From: a virus | Direction: 5' to 3' (one strand) | Virus record (IMG/VR): IMGVR_UViG_3300018083_000102 | Location: 1 to 27,970 of that record | DNA: 27,970 nucleotides | Shown: positions 20,804-27,970 of the stretch, one piece after another | Position numbering within the stretch: the first letter of the stretch is position 1 | Layout of the letters: each line of letters opens with the position of its first letter | Position numbers and translations under genes: made by a program | Notes under the pieces: generated by a model | What the model saw: the letters and a program-made list of their open reading frames with translations, nothing else | What the model was told of the DNA's origin: nothing | Database searches by the model: none

Positions 20804-22446
20804 GCTGCGCCGCCCTCAGTGTCTGGCGCGGCGGGCGCAGTCTCTGTCGGCAGCGGCTTCGCGCCGCGCATCGCAGCGACAAGCGCAGCTGCCTTGTCTG
20901 CTGGCACGCCCGTGGCTTCGATGAGAATCGAAGCTGCGCCTTCGGTGACTTGCCCGTTGACCATGCGCTCGAGCAAGTCGAGCACGCTCGACAGCTGCGC
21001 GCCGTTCAGTCCTTCGAAGACAGCAGAGCCCTTCGCGTCGGGCGTCGCGCTCGAGCTCGTCGCAGTCGTCGCAGGCTGAGCAGCGGGCTTCGCGCCTGTC
21101 GGCTCGACGACCGCCTGCACACCCTCGGGCAGCATGTCGACCATGTCGCGCATGCTCTGCGTCTCTTCGTCGATCGCGGGCAGCGTGCCGAGCTCGCGCG
21201 CGTACTCTTCGAGCTTCTTGTCGGGCACGACGACGCCCGAGCCGACCATGCTCGAGATGAAGCCGGCGATCTCGCTGAGCGGCATCGTCTCGACGTCGCC
21301 GTGCTTGCGCTTGGGCCAAAGCTCGGAGCGGAAGCCGTTCAGCTTGCAGAGGTTCGCGACGAGCGTTTCGTTCACGCCCTGCTCGATAGTGTCGAGCATC
21401 GAGCCGAGCCCCGCGCCGAAGAGGTCTGTCGCGCTCGAGTGCAGCGAGTACGAGCCCACCTTGTCCATGCCCATCATGAGCCAGCCGGCCAAGAACGTCA
21501 TCGCCATGCGCTGCTCGTAGCGCACGATCGACGCTTGAATCGCGCCCGCGTTGCGCGAGCCGGTCGACAGCAGCACGAGCTTGTAGCCGGTCGGGTTGCC
21601 TTCTCTGTCGACTTCAGAGGGCAGCAGCCCGCCCATGCGATCGTCGACGCGAATGCCGGTCACGAACGCCTTCACTGCAGCGAGCGCGCTCGCTTGATCT
21701 GCAGTGAGATCAGCAGCGGGGCGCAGCAGCGCGGGCGGCACTTGCATGACCGGGTAGCCGTTCAAGTCGCGCTCGAGTCCGATCGCTTCGATCTCCTCGA
21801 GACGCTTCTTGAAGAACCACGGGCGATACGCGCTGCGCAGCATGCTGCGCCCCTCGGGGCTGTTCTTCTGCCCACGCAGCACGAAGCTCACGCTCTTGCG
21901 CGCCGGGATGAAGACCTCGTTCACGTTCCAGTTCGGGCGCTGCCACAGCCCGAGCACGCGATCGTTGTCGTCGAACTCCCAGCGAGTCATCGAGTCCTGC
22001 GAGCGCAGCGCGAGCTTCGAGAAGCCGAGTCGCCCGTCGTTGTACTTCGACGTGAGCTCGCTGTCGTCGTTCTCGCCGCGTCGCTCTTTGAAGCACTGCT
22101 CGAAGAAGACCCAGCCGTACGGCACGCACGACAGCACCTGCTGCAGCCAGTCGCTGTGCGTGATCGTCATGTCGTTGAAGCAGCTGTCGACGAAGTCGCT
22201 GCACTCGAGCGCCTGCGGGCTGTCGTCTGCGGGCTCAGTGTGCCACGGCGCACCGCGCAGCAAGATGTCGACGGCGTAGCACGACGCGCCGATGATCGGG
22301 TCGTTGTCGTACATCTCGCGAAAGACCGACTGCGCGCGATTGCCGCTGAGCTTGGGCAAGAACTCTTCGTTCAGCCAGCCGCCCGAGCGCTTCAGCCCTA
22401 CGCCGCCGATCTCTGTCATGAGCTCGAAGTCGGTCGAAACGGTCAT
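20800..22446 (-). CDS. Portal protein (Mu gp29/DUF935-like)
   Basis: 548 residues from ATG 22446, with a GAGGCGAGAGA ribosome site that also lies in a hairpin. It contains REMYDNDPIIGASCYAVDIL, VLSCVPYGWVFFEQCFKERR, RSAYRPWFFKKRLEEIEAIG, LERDLNGYPVMQVPP, QASIVRYEQRMAMTFLAGWL and LHSSATDLFGAGLGSMLDTI. This series fits DUF935-type portals: the wing and stem, then a clip, then a Pro/Ala/Thr-rich tail with a small helical end. It forms the dodecameric DNA entry ring. No terminase gene is upstream inside the window. Confidence 0.85.
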   Translation of the reverse strand: MTVSTDFELMTEIGGVGLKRSGGWLNEEFLPKLSGNRAQSVFREMYDNDPIIGASCYAVDILLRGAPWHTEPADDSPQALECSDFVDSCFNDMTITHSDWLQQVLSCVPYGWVFFEQCFKERRGENDDSELTSKYNDGRLGFSKLALRSQDSMTRWEFDDNDRVLGLWQRPNWNVNEVFIPARKSVSFVLRGQKNSPEGRSMLRSAYRPWFFKKRLEEIEAIGLERDLNGYPVMQVPPALLRPAADLTADQASALAAVKAFVTGIRVDDRMGGLLPSEVDREGNPTGYKLVLLSTGSRNAGAIQASIVRYEQRMAMTFLAGWLMMGMDKVGSYSLHSSATDLFGAGLGSMLDTIEQGVNETLVANLCKLNGFRSELWPKRKHGDVETMPLSEIAGFISSMVGSGVVVPDKKLEEYARELGTLPAIDEETQSMRDMVDMLPEGVQAVVEPTGAKPAAQPATTATSSSATPDAKGSAVFEGLNGAQLSSVLDLLERMVNGQVTEGAASILIEATGVPADKAAALVAAMRGAKPLPTETAPAAPDTEGGAA

Positions 22447-22447
22447 T

Positions 22448-22469
22448 CTCTCGCCTCGTTGCGCGAGAG
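22448..22469 (-). promoter_or_regulatory. Hairpin overlapping the portal ribosome site
   Basis: CTCTCGC (22448-22454) pairs with GCGAGAG (22463-22469) over an 8-base loop. On the leftward mRNA the 3' arm is the purine stretch just before the portal ATG, so the stem would hide the ribosome site. The next upstream gene stops at 22497, leaving 50 bases free of coding. Confidence 0.4.
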
Positions 22470-22496
22470 CCTACACCGACTCAGGCGCGCGCGTCG

Positions 22497-22934
22497 CTAC
22501 GTGGGCTCGTCGTCGTCGACGGGCGCAGTGCCGTTGCGGCGGTCCGTGCTGCGTCGACGCAGGTGCTGCGGGACTTCGCCCGTGCGGTCGGGATCGTTCT
22601 CGACGTAGCCTGCGTTCACGCTCGTCTTGCGGTAGTCGATCTTCAGACGCCCGTTCGTCTTGTCGAGCCAGCGATCGAGCCATCCGCGCGTATCAGTGAC
22701 CATGCGCTCGAGCACGGTCAAGAAGCGATTGACGACCCCGTACGCAGCAGCGGGCCACGAGATGTCGCCCACGACGCCCCAGGGGCCGCGCCCCTCGTCG
22801 ACGGGCGACGTCATGACGACCGACGTCGGGCCGTCGCCTGTCGCTTGCGCGAATGCGACTGCGTTGTGCACGAGCACGACGACGCTCGCGACGAAGAGCA
22901 CGTTCGAGAGTACGCGCGTCCAGCGCCCGTGCAT
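22497..22934 (-). CDS. Membrane-anchored or exported small protein of the lysis region
   Basis: 145 residues from ATG 22934, two bases after the previous stop. The N-terminus has a basic MHGRWTRVL, a hydrophobic SNVLFVASVVVLVHNAV and AFAQA, a possible signal peptidase site at about 30 or a single membrane anchor. The rest is soluble: GVVNRFLTVLERMVTDTRGW, then DRWLDKTNGRLKIDYRK, then a basic and acidic disordered tail. It could be a lysis accessory such as a spanin-type protein, but no coiled coil or lipobox supports this. The gene ends before the portal hairpin. Confidence 0.6.
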   Translation of the reverse strand: MHGRWTRVLSNVLFVASVVVLVHNAVAFAQATGDGPTSVVMTSPVDEGRGPWGVVGDISWPAAAYGVVNRFLTVLERMVTDTRGWLDRWLDKTNGRLKIDYRKTSVNAGYVENDPDRTGEVPQHLRRRSTDRRNGTAPVDDDEPT

Positions 22935-22936
22935 TG

Positions 22937-23269
22937 TCAGCCCGCCTTCGCCTTGATCGTGTTCGACACGACGAGCGCGATGAACTCGAGCACGAGCTCT
23001 TCGGCGCGTTCGTCGATGACGTCGACGCCGTCGACTTTCACTCTGAGCTCGAGCTCAGAAGCGAGCTCGTGCGCGAGCGCGTGTGCGTCGTTCTCGTCGA
23101 ACTTGCCGTCAGCCACGGCATCAGCGATGCGCGCGCCGACCTTCGGGAAGTGCTGCCCGACTTCTGCGAGCACCTTCAGCACTTGAAGTGCCTTCAGCAT
23201 GACCTTCGCGACCTCCTGCGCCACGAGTATGGCGCGAATCGTTGCGACAAGGCCAACGAGCGGGCCCAT
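22937..23269 (-). CDS. Small helical protein with hydrophobic N-terminus
   Basis: 110 residues from ATG 23269 in a TGATG overlap with the YkuD-like gene. The N-terminal MGPLVGLVATIRAILVAQEV, then AKVMLKALQVLKVLAEVGQH, looks amphipathic and may associate with membrane. The second half is acidic and helical (ADGKFDENDAHALAHELASE; DERAEELVLEFIALVVS). It sits in the putative lysis module. The function is unknown; a holin partner or antiholin is possible but unproven. Confidence 0.6.
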   Translation of the reverse strand: MGPLVGLVATIRAILVAQEVAKVMLKALQVLKVLAEVGQHFPKVGARIADAVADGKFDENDAHALAHELASELELRVKVDGVDVIDERAEELVLEFIALVVSNTIKAKAG

Positions 23270-23877
23270 CAGTCGAGCAGCGTGTACGTGAAGCTCTTGC
23301 CGTAGACGCGCGACGAGCGCTGCACGAGCGACCAAAACTCGCGGTACTCTTTCGAGTCCTTGAACACCTGACAGCCTGCAGACCACGCGCCGACTTCGAC
23401 GCGCGACGGGTCGAGGTTGTCGAACGGGTTCGTATCCGCGGCGTGGATGTTGATGCCGAAGACGCCCTCGATCGCTTCGTCGAGTCGCGTCTCGACGTCG
23501 AGAATGGCGTCGCGGTTCACGTCGCGCACGATGCGCATCGGCTTGTCTTGCACGAGCGCTGCGTATCGACCCTTGTGCACGCCGATGCGGTGCGAACGAC
23601 GATACTGCCCGGGCAGCAAGATCGCGCAGCCGCTTCTGCGCATCGGGTCGTGCAAGTACGTGAGCCCGGGGTCGGTCGTGATCGTGAACACTGCGTCGAC
23701 CCACACGTTCGGGAGCTCTTTGTAGACGACGTGAAGCTCGTCGTCGAACCCGCCCGCACGACGCGAGCTCGAGCGCACGCCGATGATGTTCAAGTTCAGA
23801 AGCCCCTGCTCGAAGACGGCATAGTGCTTCGCGTACATGAGTTTCAAGATCGTGGGCACGCCCGAGTGCAGCTGCAT
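23269..23877 (-). CDS. YkuD/L,D-transpeptidase-like cysteine enzyme, candidate endolysin
   Basis: 202 residues from ATG 23877 in a TGATG overlap with the holin-like gene. The C-terminal half carries HRIGVHKGRYAALVQ (96-110), IVRDVNRDAILD (116-127), FGINIHAAD (140-148) and VGAWSAGCQVF (162-172). G-x-N-I-H followed by S-x-G-C matches the catalytic His/Cys arrangement of YkuD domains (H145, C169), which join or cut peptidoglycan cross-bridges. Position after a holin-like gene suggests a lysis enzyme. The family name is by motif; a virion-bound or wall-remodelling role is also possible. Confidence 0.6.
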   Translation of the reverse strand: MQLHSGVPTILKLMYAKHYAVFEQGLLNLNIIGVRSSSRRAGGFDDELHVVYKELPNVWVDAVFTITTDPGLTYLHDPMRRSGCAILLPGQYRRSHRIGVHKGRYAALVQDKPMRIVRDVNRDAILDVETRLDEAIEGVFGINIHAADTNPFDNLDPSRVEVGAWSAGCQVFKDSKEYREFWSLVQRSSRVYGKSFTYTLLD

Positions 23878-24104
23878 CACCGTCTGCGCCCCTTCAAGAT
23901 CTCGAGCACTGCGACAGCGCCGAGCGAGAGCCCGACGAGGAACGTCACCCCGAGCAGCGCAGTGAAGCCTGAGCCAGTGAGCTCGCCCGACGCGAGCAGC
24001 ACTGAAGGCGTCGGTCGCGCGAGCTCTACGCCCTTCGCGACCGACGCGAGGAGGGGAACCCCCGCGACTTGTGCGACCCTCGACAGCACGACTCCCCTCC
24101 CCAT
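23877..24104 (-). CDS. Small membrane protein, candidate holin
   Basis: 75 residues from ATG 24104, two bases after the upstream stop. One clear transmembrane helix (46-68: FTALLGVTFLVGLSLGAVAV) ends in the basic LEILKGRRR, a typical cytoplasmic tail. A weaker hydrophobic stretch lies near 12-22. Size, topology and overlap with the YkuD-like gene fit a holin, which would open the inner membrane at the end of infection. It has no strong family signature. Its ATG is followed by a G-rich MGRGVV start. Confidence 0.55.
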   Translation of the reverse strand: MGRGVVLSRVAQVAGVPLLASVAKGVELARPTPSVLLASGELTGSGFTALLGVTFLVGLSLGAVAVLEILKGRRR

Positions 24105-24106
24105 CT

Positions 24107-25084
24107 TCAGAGCGCGCCGTATGCGGCTGCGATCTTCGAGACGATTGCTGCGCGCATCGTACCTGAAGCGCGCACGTTCGGCCCGATCTCGAACTGAACA
24201 TAGTGCGAGGCGGCGAGTCGATTGCCGAGGTTGTTCAAGTCAGCGCCAGCGATCTCGACAGTGTCGCTCGAGCGCGCGATCGTCACGCCTGAAAGCGCAG
24301 CGTCGCCTTGCAGCGCAGTCACGAGCGCGTCGACGAACGCGTTCTGCGCAGTCGGGCAGCCGATGTCGATGCGGCTGTTCGTGCTCTGCCCGTGAAACGC
24401 GAGACAGTACGACCAGCCGCGCGCGTCGATCGTGTCGAGCACGGGGTTCAGTCGCACGCACGTGTCGACGGTAGAGATGTGGTGCCTGTCGTATGAGCTC
24501 TGCCCGCCGAGCCCGTAGCCCTTGCCAATCCACAGCGACGTGAGCTTCGCGTTCGGCGACGCGGCGTCGAGCGCTGTCTTCGCGGCAGTCGCTAGCGTGT
24601 CGGTGTCGGCTTCGATGTTGCCGCCGTGCGGCGCGATCACGATCATGACCGTGTTCGAGCCGTTGTCGGTCTTCGACTCGTAGTATTGCCCCGCTGCTTG
24701 CGCTGCTGCGTCGTCGACGGGCGTGTCGGGCGCGTACGCAGTGAGCGTGCCTGTCGTCGGCAGCGTCGCGTTCAGTCGCGTCGCTGCGTCGGTGCCGATG
24801 CGCACTTCGGTGATGACTGAGTGCGACTCGAGAATCTCGACTGTCAGCGGGCACTTGTACGAGCCGATCGTGAGCACGACTTGATCGTTCAGCAGCAGCA
24901 GCCCGCTCGCCTTCATCTGCCGATAGAGGTCGACGTCGACGCCGATGTGCTCGCGTCGTCGACGCGCGTTCGCGATGTCGGTCGGGTTCGTCGCAGCTGC
25001 GACAGTGACGCTGAGCGGGAAGCTGCGCGACGTCGTGACGCTGCGCGTCGTGTCGCCGCGACACGTGAGCGAGCCGAACCCCAC
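24107..25084 (-). CDS. Poly-gamma-glutamate hydrolase-like zinc enzyme
   Basis: 325 residues from a GTG two bases after the upstream stop. The catalytic region starts near 145: MIVIAPHGGNIEADTDTLAT (H153, E158), then DRHHISTVDT (199-208), YCLAFHGQ (226-233), GADLNNLGNR (280-289) and SHYVQFEIGPNVR (293-305). APHGG-x-IE, HHIST and the HGQ motif are the pattern of the poly-gamma-glutamate hydrolase family (PghP/DUF867), a metallocarboxypeptidase-related fold with zinc held by His and Glu. The first about 140 residues could be a linker or virion-anchoring domain. No signal peptide is seen, so it is either on the virion or released at lysis. It probably cuts polyglutamate capsule. Confidence 0.75.
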   Translation of the reverse strand: MGFGSLTCRGDTTRSVTTSRSFPLSVTVAAATNPTDIANARRRREHIGVDVDLYRQMKASGLLLLNDQVVLTIGSYKCPLTVEILESHSVITEVRIGTDAATRLNATLPTTGTLTAYAPDTPVDDAAAQAAGQYYESKTDNGSNTVMIVIAPHGGNIEADTDTLATAAKTALDAASPNAKLTSLWIGKGYGLGGQSSYDRHHISTVDTCVRLNPVLDTIDARGWSYCLAFHGQSTNSRIDIGCPTAQNAFVDALVTALQGDAALSGVTIARSSDTVEIAGADLNNLGNRLAASHYVQFEIGPNVRASGTMRAAIVSKIAAAYGAL

Positions 25085-25086
25085 GG

Positions 25087-25698
25087 CTACACCGGTGCGG
25101 ACGGGGCCGCTGCTCCGCCCCAGCCCGTATAGATCAACTCAATCCAGTGCAGATAGTACGAGCCGCTCGTGTAGTCGTCGCGCGCGTCTGAGCTCGCGAG
25201 TCGCTCGAGCTTCATCGCGAAGAGCTTCGTCGGGTCGAAGAGCGAGCCGTCGATGGTGATGTCGAACACGGTCGGCACGTGCGCAGTCTGCGCGCTCATG
25301 TCTTGGTAGACCGTCTGCGCGTTGGGCAGCGCAGCAGCGAGAGCGACGCCCACGTCGTACACAGCGCCGGTCCACTTGTACGCGACCTCGAGCCCCGCTG
25401 AGCCCGACGCGCCGATCGTGTTGTGCAGTCGACAGATCACGCTCGCGACGCCAGTGCGCAGCGGCAGCGGCTGGAAGATGAAGCGCCCTTCGCTGTCGGC
25501 AGTGTTGCTGAGCAGGCGCGCAGCGACGTCGCGGTTCGAGCCAGTCGTCGCGTCGGCGTCGTACGTGCCCATCTCGGGCGGCACGGGGAACTTCTGCGTG
25601 CCGTGCACGATGACAGCGAGCTTCTCGGCTTGCGCGACGCTGAGCCCGCTTCCCGACGAACTGAGCCCGCCCGTTCTTCCTGCCAGTGTCAGAGACAT
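25087..25698 (-). CDS. Virion-type hypothetical protein
   Basis: 203 residues from ATG 25698, with AGGTGG five bases upstream, overlapping the deacetylase gene by ten bases. After a Gly/Ser-rich start (MSLTLAGRTGGLSSSGSGL) it has beta-rich blocks (EVAYKWTGAVYDVGVALAAA; VPTVFDITIDGSLFDPTKLF; YTSGSYYLHWIELIYTGWGG). The pattern resembles phage fibre or spike sandwich domains. It lies between two surface-polymer enzymes, which suggests it mounts them or belongs to the same appendage. No family is recognised. Confidence 0.6.
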   Translation of the reverse strand: MSLTLAGRTGGLSSSGSGLSVAQAEKLAVIVHGTQKFPVPPEMGTYDADATTGSNRDVAARLLSNTADSEGRFIFQPLPLRTGVASVICRLHNTIGASGSAGLEVAYKWTGAVYDVGVALAAALPNAQTVYQDMSAQTAHVPTVFDITIDGSLFDPTKLFAMKLERLASSDARDDYTSGSYYLHWIELIYTGWGGAAAPSAPV

Positions 25699-26738
25699 AG
25701 GTGCCACCTGTCGATCGCAGTCTCAGTGTCAGACCACGCATCGGCGACGTTCGCACCGAAGCGGCGCACGTGCCCGTCTGCGTCTGAGTTTCGCTGATGG
25801 TTCAGCCCGAGCTTCGTCGTGAAGATGAGCGAGTACCCGACCGACTCAGCCGTATCGACGAGCGCTTCGTCGTACTGCCCGAACGGCCACGCGACAGCGT
25901 ACGTGTCGACGCCAGTTTGCGCGAGCAGCGTGTCGTGACACGTGGTGAGGTCTGCTGCGCGCTCGACGTCTGACATCGTCATGTAGAGCCCGACGCCGCC
26001 GGGGTTCGAGTGCGCTGCGTGCGAGTGACACGCGAGCTCGACTGCGTCGGGGTACGTCGCGAGTCCGGCGTTGATCTCAGCCCACGTCGCCCACGTCGCA
26101 GTCGTGCCCGGGCGGTTGGTGATGATGAAGAACGTTCCGACCATGCCGTGCTCGTGAAGCAGCTGCGCCCCGAACGCGAAGTGCGAGTCGTAGCCGTCGT
26201 CGAACGTGAGCACGATCGGGTTCGCGGGCAGCGAGCCGACCCCGTTGAGGCAGTCGCTCAGTTCTTCGAGCGTGATCGTCGTGTAGTCGAGAGCGTCGAG
26301 CGCATCGAGCGTCGTCTCGAAGTTCGTCGACGTCGCGCCGAGGTCGTGAAACACGATCACTGGCACGCCGTTCGTCGACGGGCACACGTCTGTCGGGCGC
26401 ACCCACAAGACGTCTTCGACGTCGTACCCCGACAGCACGGGCAGCTTCGTGTCGCTCGCTGCGATGACCCACGTGTCGGCGGGGATGCTCACTGCGCCGG
26501 TCGTGTTGTACGGGCGCACGAACGTGACTCGATCGTCGTTCACGCGCACGAGGATGTTGAACTGATTCGGGTTGATCGTCGCGCCCCACGAAGAGTTGTA
26601 GAGCGAGAGCTTGTCAGCGCCGTGCGCTGCGTTCAGCCCGTCGAACGTCTGCGCGTCGATGCCGTTCGGCGACACGAGCACGTAGTCGCTCCCGACGAGC
26701 GCGTGAGCGAGCGCGCAGAGCAGCGCGAACGCGACCAT
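25689..26738 (-). CDS. NodB-type polysaccharide deacetylase (PgaB/IcaB-like)
   Basis: 349 residues from ATG 26738, one base after the previous stop; a TTG at 26756 would add MRWLPE and give a better signal peptide. Residues 1-13 (MVAFALLCALAHA) look like a signal peptide without charge. The NodB domain (about 125-345) has PVIVFHDLG (126-134), TFDDG (178-182), HSHAAH (238-243) and AWPFGQYD (283-290). D181 with H238 and H243 match the metal ligands and five-residue spacing of PgaB-type enzymes; D180 is the likely base. It removes acetyl groups from poly-N-acetylglucosamine-like surface polysaccharide. It is likely part of an appendage or exported. Confidence 0.8.
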   Translation of the reverse strand: MVAFALLCALAHALVGSDYVLVSPNGIDAQTFDGLNAAHGADKLSLYNSSWGATINPNQFNILVRVNDDRVTFVRPYNTTGAVSIPADTWVIAASDTKLPVLSGYDVEDVLWVRPTDVCPSTNGVPVIVFHDLGATSTNFETTLDALDALDYTTITLEELSDCLNGVGSLPANPIVLTFDDGYDSHFAFGAQLLHEHGMVGTFFIITNRPGTTATWATWAEINAGLATYPDAVELACHSHAAHSNPGGVGLYMTMSDVERAADLTTCHDTLLAQTGVDTYAVAWPFGQYDEALVDTAESVGYSLIFTTKLGLNHQRNSDADGHVRRFGANVADAWSDTETAIDRWHLCL

Positions 26739-26739
26739 C

Positions 26740-27660
26740 TCAGGCAGCCACCGCAAGCGACTGCCCGGGCACGTGGCGCATCGCGTTGATGTAGAGCGCC
26801 TTCACGCAGCCCGTGAACGCGCCCCCGCCGTTCGAGTCGACGAGTCCGATCGCAGCGACCATGTCTTTGTTCAGCGTGCTGCCCGCTGCGTTCGGGGTGT
26901 TGTCTGCAGCCATCGTGCCGAGCGCGTCGCGCGAGTACCACGCAGACGGCGGCGTGAGCCCCGACGCTGTGCCGAACGCGACGTCAGTACCGCCCGGGGT
27001 GATGCGGTTGCGAAGCGCAGTCACTGTGCCCAGCCCAGTGATCGACGACACGAGCGAGTTGGAGTTGTTGTACGTGCCGCGCTGGATGCTGCCCCCGACA
27101 GCTGCTGCAGTCGTGAAGCCCGACTTGCAAGACCCGCCGTTGTTGAACGCAGACGTCGTCCCGAAGCCGCACGCGATGTGCTCTTGATTCGCGTTCGCAC
27201 TCGACGAGTCGATGACCCACACGAGATCGATGTACGAGTACATCGCGAGCAAGCCGAGCGACGTGCTCGACCACAACGCAGCGGGCACGATCTCGCTCAC
27301 GAGCTTGTAGAGGCACGGGCCGAGGATGTTGCCGTCGCCCCAATCGTCTGAGCACGCGCTCGAGCCCGACTGCATCTTCAGCCCGCTCGAGTCGATGAAG
27401 CAGCCGTTCGGGTCGGCGGTCAAGAAGTTCGCCGTGCCGTTCGCGAGCGTCCAGTCTTCGGTCACGCCTGGGAACGCGATCGACTTCGCGCCCGCTGCGC
27501 GCCCGAGATCGGCGACAGTCGCGCCTTGAAAGAGTCGCGTCGCGAGATTGACGTACCCGCCGAGCATTCGATCGCGCGGGTACAAGAGCCCGCCCTGCGA
27601 CTGCGGGAGCACGCCGCACGGACAACGAAGGCTCAGCCCCTGATTGCCCCCGAGTGACAC
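26740..27660 (-). CDS. Cys-rich virion-type hypothetical protein
   Basis: 306 residues from a GTG one base after the upstream stop. It has about eight cysteines (RCPCG near 12-15, then GCF, SACSD, GPC, IACGF, GSCKS and a final TGCVK), Gly/Ser/Thr-rich loops and hydrophobic beta strands (LLAMYSYIDLVWVIDSSSAN). The pattern suggests a disulfide-rich or metal-binding extracellular beta domain, such as a receptor-binding or fibre component. No signal peptide is seen. It is in the same transcript as the deacetylase and the polyglutamate hydrolase. Confidence 0.6.
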   Translation of the reverse strand: MSLGGNQGLSLRCPCGVLPQSQGGLLYPRDRMLGGYVNLATRLFQGATVADLGRAAGAKSIAFPGVTEDWTLANGTANFLTADPNGCFIDSSGLKMQSGSSACSDDWGDGNILGPCLYKLVSEIVPAALWSSTSLGLLAMYSYIDLVWVIDSSSANANQEHIACGFGTTSAFNNGGSCKSGFTTAAAVGGSIQRGTYNNSNSLVSSITGLGTVTALRNRITPGGTDVAFGTASGLTPPSAWYSRDALGTMAADNTPNAAGSTLNKDMVAAIGLVDSNGGGAFTGCVKALYINAMRHVPGQSLAVAA

Positions 27661-27661
27661 G

Positions 27662-27970
27662 TCACGCGCCCGCTTTGAATACTGCCGTGTGCTGCACTGT
27701 CGCAGTGCCCGACGCGACTTGATCCTTGTAGTACATCGTGCCCGTGCGGTCGCTCGTGCTCGACGCAGCGAGCGTCATCAGCGCGTTGAGCTCTTCGTTG
27801 ATCTGAATCGCTGTCGTCGCGCACGTGCCGAGATCGTCGTGCGAGCCAGCAGCAGCAGCGCTCGCTGAAGTGAAGCGCGGGTTGATCGTCGACGCGCTCG
27901 CAGTCGCCTTGTACTGCATGAGTCGACACAAGATCGGGAGCTCGGGCACTGAGCCCTCAGTCGCAGCGCC
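27662..27970 (-). CDS. Partial hypothetical virion-type protein (5' end off the window)
   Basis: The frame is open to the right edge, with about 102 residues visible. A GTG at 27949 and an ATG at 27919 are possible internal starts, so the true start is uncertain. The sequence is Ala/Ser/Thr-rich with a helical TAIQINEELNALMTLAASST, then DRTGTMYYKDQVASGTATVQ. It looks like a small virion or fibre accessory protein. It stops one base before the next gene. Confidence 0.55.
   Translation of the reverse strand, partial: GAATEGSVPELPILCRLMQYKATASASTINPRFTSASAAAAGSHDDLGTCATTAIQINEELNALMTLAASSTSDRTGTMYYKDQVASGTATVQHTAVFKAGA

Noticed and set aside
20950-22608. A 552-codon rightward open frame opposite the portal gene
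   Set aside because: It is a shadow of the portal gene; the product is Arg/His/Val-rich with no recognisable domain, while the leftward frame reads as a portal.
22497-22934. Assignment as an i-spanin (Rz-like)
   Set aside because: There is an N-terminal hydrophobic helix, but no long coiled coil follows and no paired lipoprotein gene overlaps it.
23242-24474. A 410-codon rightward open frame over the lysis genes
   Set aside because: It is antisense to four leftward genes with good motifs and couplings; no domain is seen.
1-27970. CRISPR array, tRNA gene, insertion sequence or attachment site
   Set aside because: I saw no regularly spaced repeats, cloverleaf, transposase or integrase. Short direct repeats such as GTGAGCGCA near 559-580 are too small to support one.

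Overview
The window is a contiguous piece of a tailed double-stranded DNA phage or prophage. The gene set is that of a siphovirus-like virion: a Mu gp29-like portal, an SPP1 gp7/Mu F-like minor head protein, an XkdF-like prohead protease, scaffold, decoration and major capsid proteins, connectors, a tail tube protein, a frameshifted tail chaperone pair, a short tape measure and distal tail proteins. The DNA is GC-rich. Leu is mostly CTC, Val mostly GTC, and Ala is GCG, GCT or GCA with little GCC in the early genes. Promoters are bacterial (-35/-10), not archaeal. The host cannot be named; the codon choice would fit GC-rich Myxococcota-like bacteria, but this is a guess. No terminase, integrase, polymerase, tRNA or CRISPR array is visible.

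Layout. (1) 1-1026: a leftward XRE repressor and a leftward partial gene, separated by a G-rich intergenic stretch. The repressor faces the rightward early operon across a divergent promoter pair that looks like a lysis/lysogeny switch. (2) 1027-5404: fourteen small rightward genes whose ends overlap by 1 or 4 bases, apart from one 7-base gap bridged by a four-codon minicistron. They include a DUF6166-like protein, zinc-binding-type proteins and a possible DNA-annealing (Rad52-like) protein. (3) 5405-6965: two more promoters, each placed so close to the ATG that the mRNA should be leaderless; small genes, including a ribbon-helix-helix protein; and a secreted or lipoprotein-like moron. (4) 27970-6971 (leftward): the late operon. 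In transcription order it runs adhesion/surface-enzyme module (structural proteins, NodB-type polysaccharide deacetylase, poly-gamma-glutamate hydrolase), then a lysis module (holin-like protein, YkuD-like cysteine enzyme, two small proteins), then head genes, connectors and tail genes.

The rightward and leftward blocks converge with only five bases between stop codons. The points most worth following are: an overlapping tail chaperone gene reached by a +1 (or -2) shift at a TTT-CGA site; the pairing of a polysaccharide deacetylase with a poly-gamma-glutamate hydrolase just before the lysis genes; a prohead protease whose usual C-terminal segment sits at the start of the scaffold gene, with a hairpin between them; a Sec signal peptide on a protein encoded among the head genes; tandem paralogous distal-tail proteins; and repeated leaderless promoters, one with a 13-base inverted repeat. 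All functional names rest on reading protein motifs by eye, with no database search.
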